A stretch of DNA of 10,420 bases, from the NCBI GenBank assembly GCA_958430865.1, contig CAUDNR010004218.1, positions 30,849-41,268 on the forward strand. The letters run 5' to 3'. Under the pieces are notes generated by a model, which was not told where the DNA came from, made no database searches, and saw only the letters and a program-made list of their open reading frames with translations. This DNA is from Entrophospora sp. SA101. Taxonomy: Eukaryota; Glomeromycota; Glomeromycetes; Entrophosporales; Entrophosporaceae. Shown here piece by piece: positions 8,298-10,420 of this stretch (position 1 is its first letter; every line of letters starts with the position of its first letter). Both the position numbers and the translations under genes were made by a program.

Positions 8298-8763
8298 AAT
8301 AATTATTGAGGTGTGTAAAGTTGGTGTCTGGTCTAAGAAATTGCAATTTGGGATGTTTCAACCTAGGTCACAACTAATTGCAGAATTTCAAATCAGTTGC
8401 AGACACCAATTTTAGAGTCATGGTTAGATTTAAATGTTAAATCTGGACATCCATTTTTATGATTATAATTTGAAATTATTGACTATTTTTTTGGTAGGCT
8501 TATAAAGCAGTTAAAAATGCGTGTAATACAAATAATTATTGAGGTGTGTAAAGTTGGTGTCTGGTCTAAGAAATTGCAATTTGGGATGTTTCAACCTAGG
8601 TCACAACTAATTGCAGAATTTCAAATCAGTTGCAGACACCAATTTTAGAGTCATGGTTAGATTTAAATGTTAAATCTGGACATCCATTTTTATGATTATA
8701 ATTTGAAATTATTGACTATTTTTTTGGTAGGCTTATAAAGCAGTTAAAAATGCGTGTAATACA
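8298..8763. repeat. Perfect tandem duplication, two 233-bp copies
   Basis: Copy 1 is 8298-8530 and copy 2 is 8531-8763. I see no difference between them over the full 233 bp, so the duplication is recent, under gene conversion, or an assembly artefact. Each copy contains an imperfect inverted repeat: TTGGTGTCTG (8321-8330) pairs exactly with CAGACACCAA (8400-8409), and the inner sides (AAATTGCAATTT against AATTGCAGAATTT) pair partly around a CCTAGG-containing centre. No protein-coding frame is evident. Confidence 0.92.
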
Positions 8764-9108
8764 TGGTTTTGGAAATTTAATAAAGCTCTTGGCAAGTTTT
8801 TCTTCATATAAATCATTTTTCAATGAAAGATCTGTATGTTTTGGCCAATAATATTTGTTTTGATTTTAGAAAAACAATTCTGAATTATGTAACTTTATAA
8901 ATTTTGGAGCTATTTTTATAAATTTAAATTAAAAAGATAACCAGATATTCAGAGTTTTATTTAGTAAATTTTAAAGTACAAATCTACATGTAAAATATTA
9001 TGCTATTTCTGCAGTGGTTCCAGATTATGGACACTAATTGATTTTACTATGATGCTTATCCCGGAATTTTACTATGTAGATCCTTTCCTTCACTGACAGT
9101 CACAGGTC
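8764..9108. other. AT-rich sequence without recognisable gene
   Basis: Between the duplication and the end of the second hAT element I see no ORF of note, RNA gene or organised repeat. CACAGGTC at 9101-9108, directly outside the element tip, is the candidate 8-bp target site. Confidence 0.4.
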
Positions 9109-9694
9109 TAGGGATGAGGCGGTTCCACTAGGGAACCGGTTCTGAGCAGTTCTGAACCGACCCATGAACCGGTTCCAGAACCGAGTTCTAACCATTCCCC
9201 ATGTGATTTATACCTATATGAGGAAATCCCGAGTTAATCTTTCCTTAAAAGGAATGATTAATACAAATAACATGACTTATTAATATTCAAATAAATTAAA
9301 TTAAATATTATTATTCTTATTATTATTGTTATGTAAATAACAAATAAATGGAAAATGATGAATGAATATGATAGATATTAATATACAAAAAAAGTGCATA
9401 AAATAAAACAAACATTAATGATTTTTTATTAGTATAGAATTACAATGTGTTACAAAAAAAAAATAAACATAAAGAAAGTATAAGGAAAAAATATATAAGT
9501 AATTTCGAGAATATTATTCTAGCACTCTAAACCCCTACTTTATTGATTATCCAATTCTTCATACTCAAACATGCTCTTGCAGTTTCTAGCAATAAGCAAT
9601 TCCACACCTTACTGATTGTATTTCCAGCAACTGAGAAAGCACATTCTGATGGAACACTGGTTGCTTGTATTGTAAGATAATCATGTGCCATTAA
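9109..9694 (-). mobile_element. Second hAT transposon relic, 3' end with terminus
   Basis: Leftward element end. The tip reads TAGGGATGAGGCGGTTCC from 9109, followed to about 9190 by many GAACCGGTTC / GGTTCTGAACC words in both orientations. This matches the common hAT layout of a short (C/T)AGGG-type terminal repeat plus GC-rich subterminal motifs, and it contrasts sharply with the AT-rich surroundings. An AT-rich 3' trailer (9200-9526) leads to the transposase C-terminus at 9527-9694. The 5' part of the element is absent, replaced by a minisatellite array from about 9691. Confidence 0.75.
9527..9694 (-). pseudogene. hAT transposase dimerisation domain, C-terminal fragment
   Basis: About 55 codons on the minus strand ending at TAG (9529-9527). 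The reading MAHDYLTIQATSVPSE continues into CAFSVAGNTISK and ends with ARACLSMKNWIINK, a clear hAT C-terminal dimerisation motif. Family members normally show SVPSERxFS; here Arg is replaced by Cys (SVPSECAFS), and the following Arg-rich turn is altered to KVWNC. These are changes expected of a decaying copy. The frame is intact within the fragment, but everything N-terminal to LMA is lost at the junction with the tandem array. It belongs to a different hAT lineage from the 2431-3260 relic, judging by sequence and terminal motifs. Confidence 0.88.
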
Positions 9695-10290
9695 GATAAT
9701 TTCAAAAATCTTTTTTTACAATTTGCCAAAAGACCATTTTTTACAATTCAAAAAAACTTTTTACAATTCATGCCAAAAGTCTATTTTTTTATTTAAATGA
9801 TCTGTTAAGATAATTTCAAAAATCTTTTTTTACAATTCGCCAAAAGACCATTTTTTACAATTCAAAAAAGTATATTTTTTATAATTTAAATAATTTATTA
9901 GGATAATGTCAAAAGTCTTTTTTTACAATTCATGCCAAAAGTTTATTTTTACAATTTAAATGATCTGTTAAGATAATGTCAAAAGTCATTTTTTTTTACA
10001 ATTTGCCAAAAGACCATTTTTTACAATTCAAAAAATCTTTTTGTAATTCACGCCAAAAGTCTATTTTTTACAATTTAAATGTCAAAAGTCTTTTTTTACA
10101 ATTTGCCAAAAGACCATTTTTTACAATTCACATCATAAGTCTATTTTTTAGAATTCTTTTTACAATTTGCCAAAAGTCCATTTTTTAAAATTTAAAATGA
10201 TTTATGTCAAAAGCCTTTTTGCAATTTGCCAAAGGTCCATTTTTTTTATACAATTCAAAAAAAACCATTTGCAATTCGCCAAAAGACCAT
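9691..10290. repeat. AT-rich minisatellite array with GCCAAAAG core
   Basis: Roughly 600 bp of imperfect tandem units. The core GCCAAAAG(A/T)C(C/T)ATTTTTT recurs at 9725, 9772, 9839, 9934, 10005, 10052, 10105, 10169 and 10278, with a variant at 10228, spaced 47 to 95 bp. Between cores lie ACAATTC/ACAATTTAAATGATCTGTTAAGATAATGTCAAAAGTC-type linkers. Two alternating sub-units (GCCAAAAGACC… and ATGCCAAAAGTCT…) give a loose higher-order period of about 110 bp. Open frames across it (for example 9976-10188, Phe/Lys/Ser-rich) are translations of the repeat, not genes. Confidence 0.88.
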
Positions 10291-10420
10291 CTGTTAATAT
10301 TAATTAAATTTATTTGAGGTCAAAACCACTTCGCCATATCGGAATATTTTAATATCCGTTTTTGTCATTTTCATTTACCTTCCTTCATTCCTATTGGTCA
10401 ATTTAGTGATTGGCAAAACA
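10291..10420 (+). promoter_or_regulatory. Window edge with paired ATTGG (inverted CCAAT) motifs
   Basis: After the array the sequence becomes less repetitive. Two ATTGG pentamers (near 10393 and 10411), the inverted form of the CCAAT box, lie 18 bp apart in the last 30 bases, and a CGCCATATCGGAATATT string lies near 10332. This could be the start of a promoter for a gene beyond the window, but such short motifs occur by chance, so the call is weak. Confidence 0.2.

Noticed and set aside
9976..10188. 70-codon + strand frame with repeated Phe/Lys/Ser words
   Set aside because: Falls inside the minisatellite and its periodic peptide mirrors the DNA repeat.
9691..10290. CRISPR-like regular repeat spacing
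   Set aside because: Units are imperfect, spacing varies from 47 to 95 bp, the linkers are themselves repeated, and the genome is eukaryotic; this is a minisatellite.

Overview
The window looks like nuclear DNA from an AT-rich fungus. The best guess is an arbuscular mycorrhizal fungus (Glomeromycotina, Rhizophagus-like). The grounds are a conserved eukaryotic RNA polymerase I/III subunit gene with three short GT-AG introns, decayed hAT transposases, long AT-rich intergenic stretches with microsatellites, and a large glycosylated membrane protein of a type I associate with fungi. The genus is inferred from general impression; the fungal or eukaryotic placement is firmer.

Left part (1-2040): a four-exon gene for the shared RNA polymerase I/III subunit RPC19/RPAC2 lies on the + strand (399-1160), followed by intergenic DNA with a (GT)n microsatellite and one doubtful 57-residue ORF. 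At 2041-2320 a dense, degenerate TGATTTGAA-type repeat probably forms the end of a hAT transposon. Its broken transposase C-terminus (two recognisable introns, two frameshifts) reads leftwards from about 3270 to 2431. A compact nested inverted repeat (3399-3494) lies between this relic and the next promoter.

Centre (3500-5940): the most interesting gene is a predicted surface protein of about 657 residues on the + strand. It has two N-terminal membrane segments, a large cysteine- and N-glycosylation-rich outer domain, a C-terminal membrane segment and a short cytoplasmic tail. Its N-terminal part is split over three frames by two apparent single-base losses in homopolymers, so a plain ORF call starting at 4356 would miss both N-terminal membrane segments. 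Two very short introns are an alternative explanation.

Right part (5940-10420): no convincing gene. It holds several repeat families: short TACTTAAAT-like repeats, a degenerate ATTACTTAC-containing tandem block, a small fold-back sequence, an apparently identical 233-bp tandem duplication with an internal hairpin, a second hAT relic with a clear terminus and transposase C-terminus (9109-9694, leftward), and an AT-rich minisatellite (about 9691-10290) that cuts off the 5' part of that relic.

The two real genes (polymerase subunit and membrane protein) show no functional link. The rest is transposon debris and repeats. I see no multi-gene system here; the main leads are the membrane protein and the recent 233-bp duplication.
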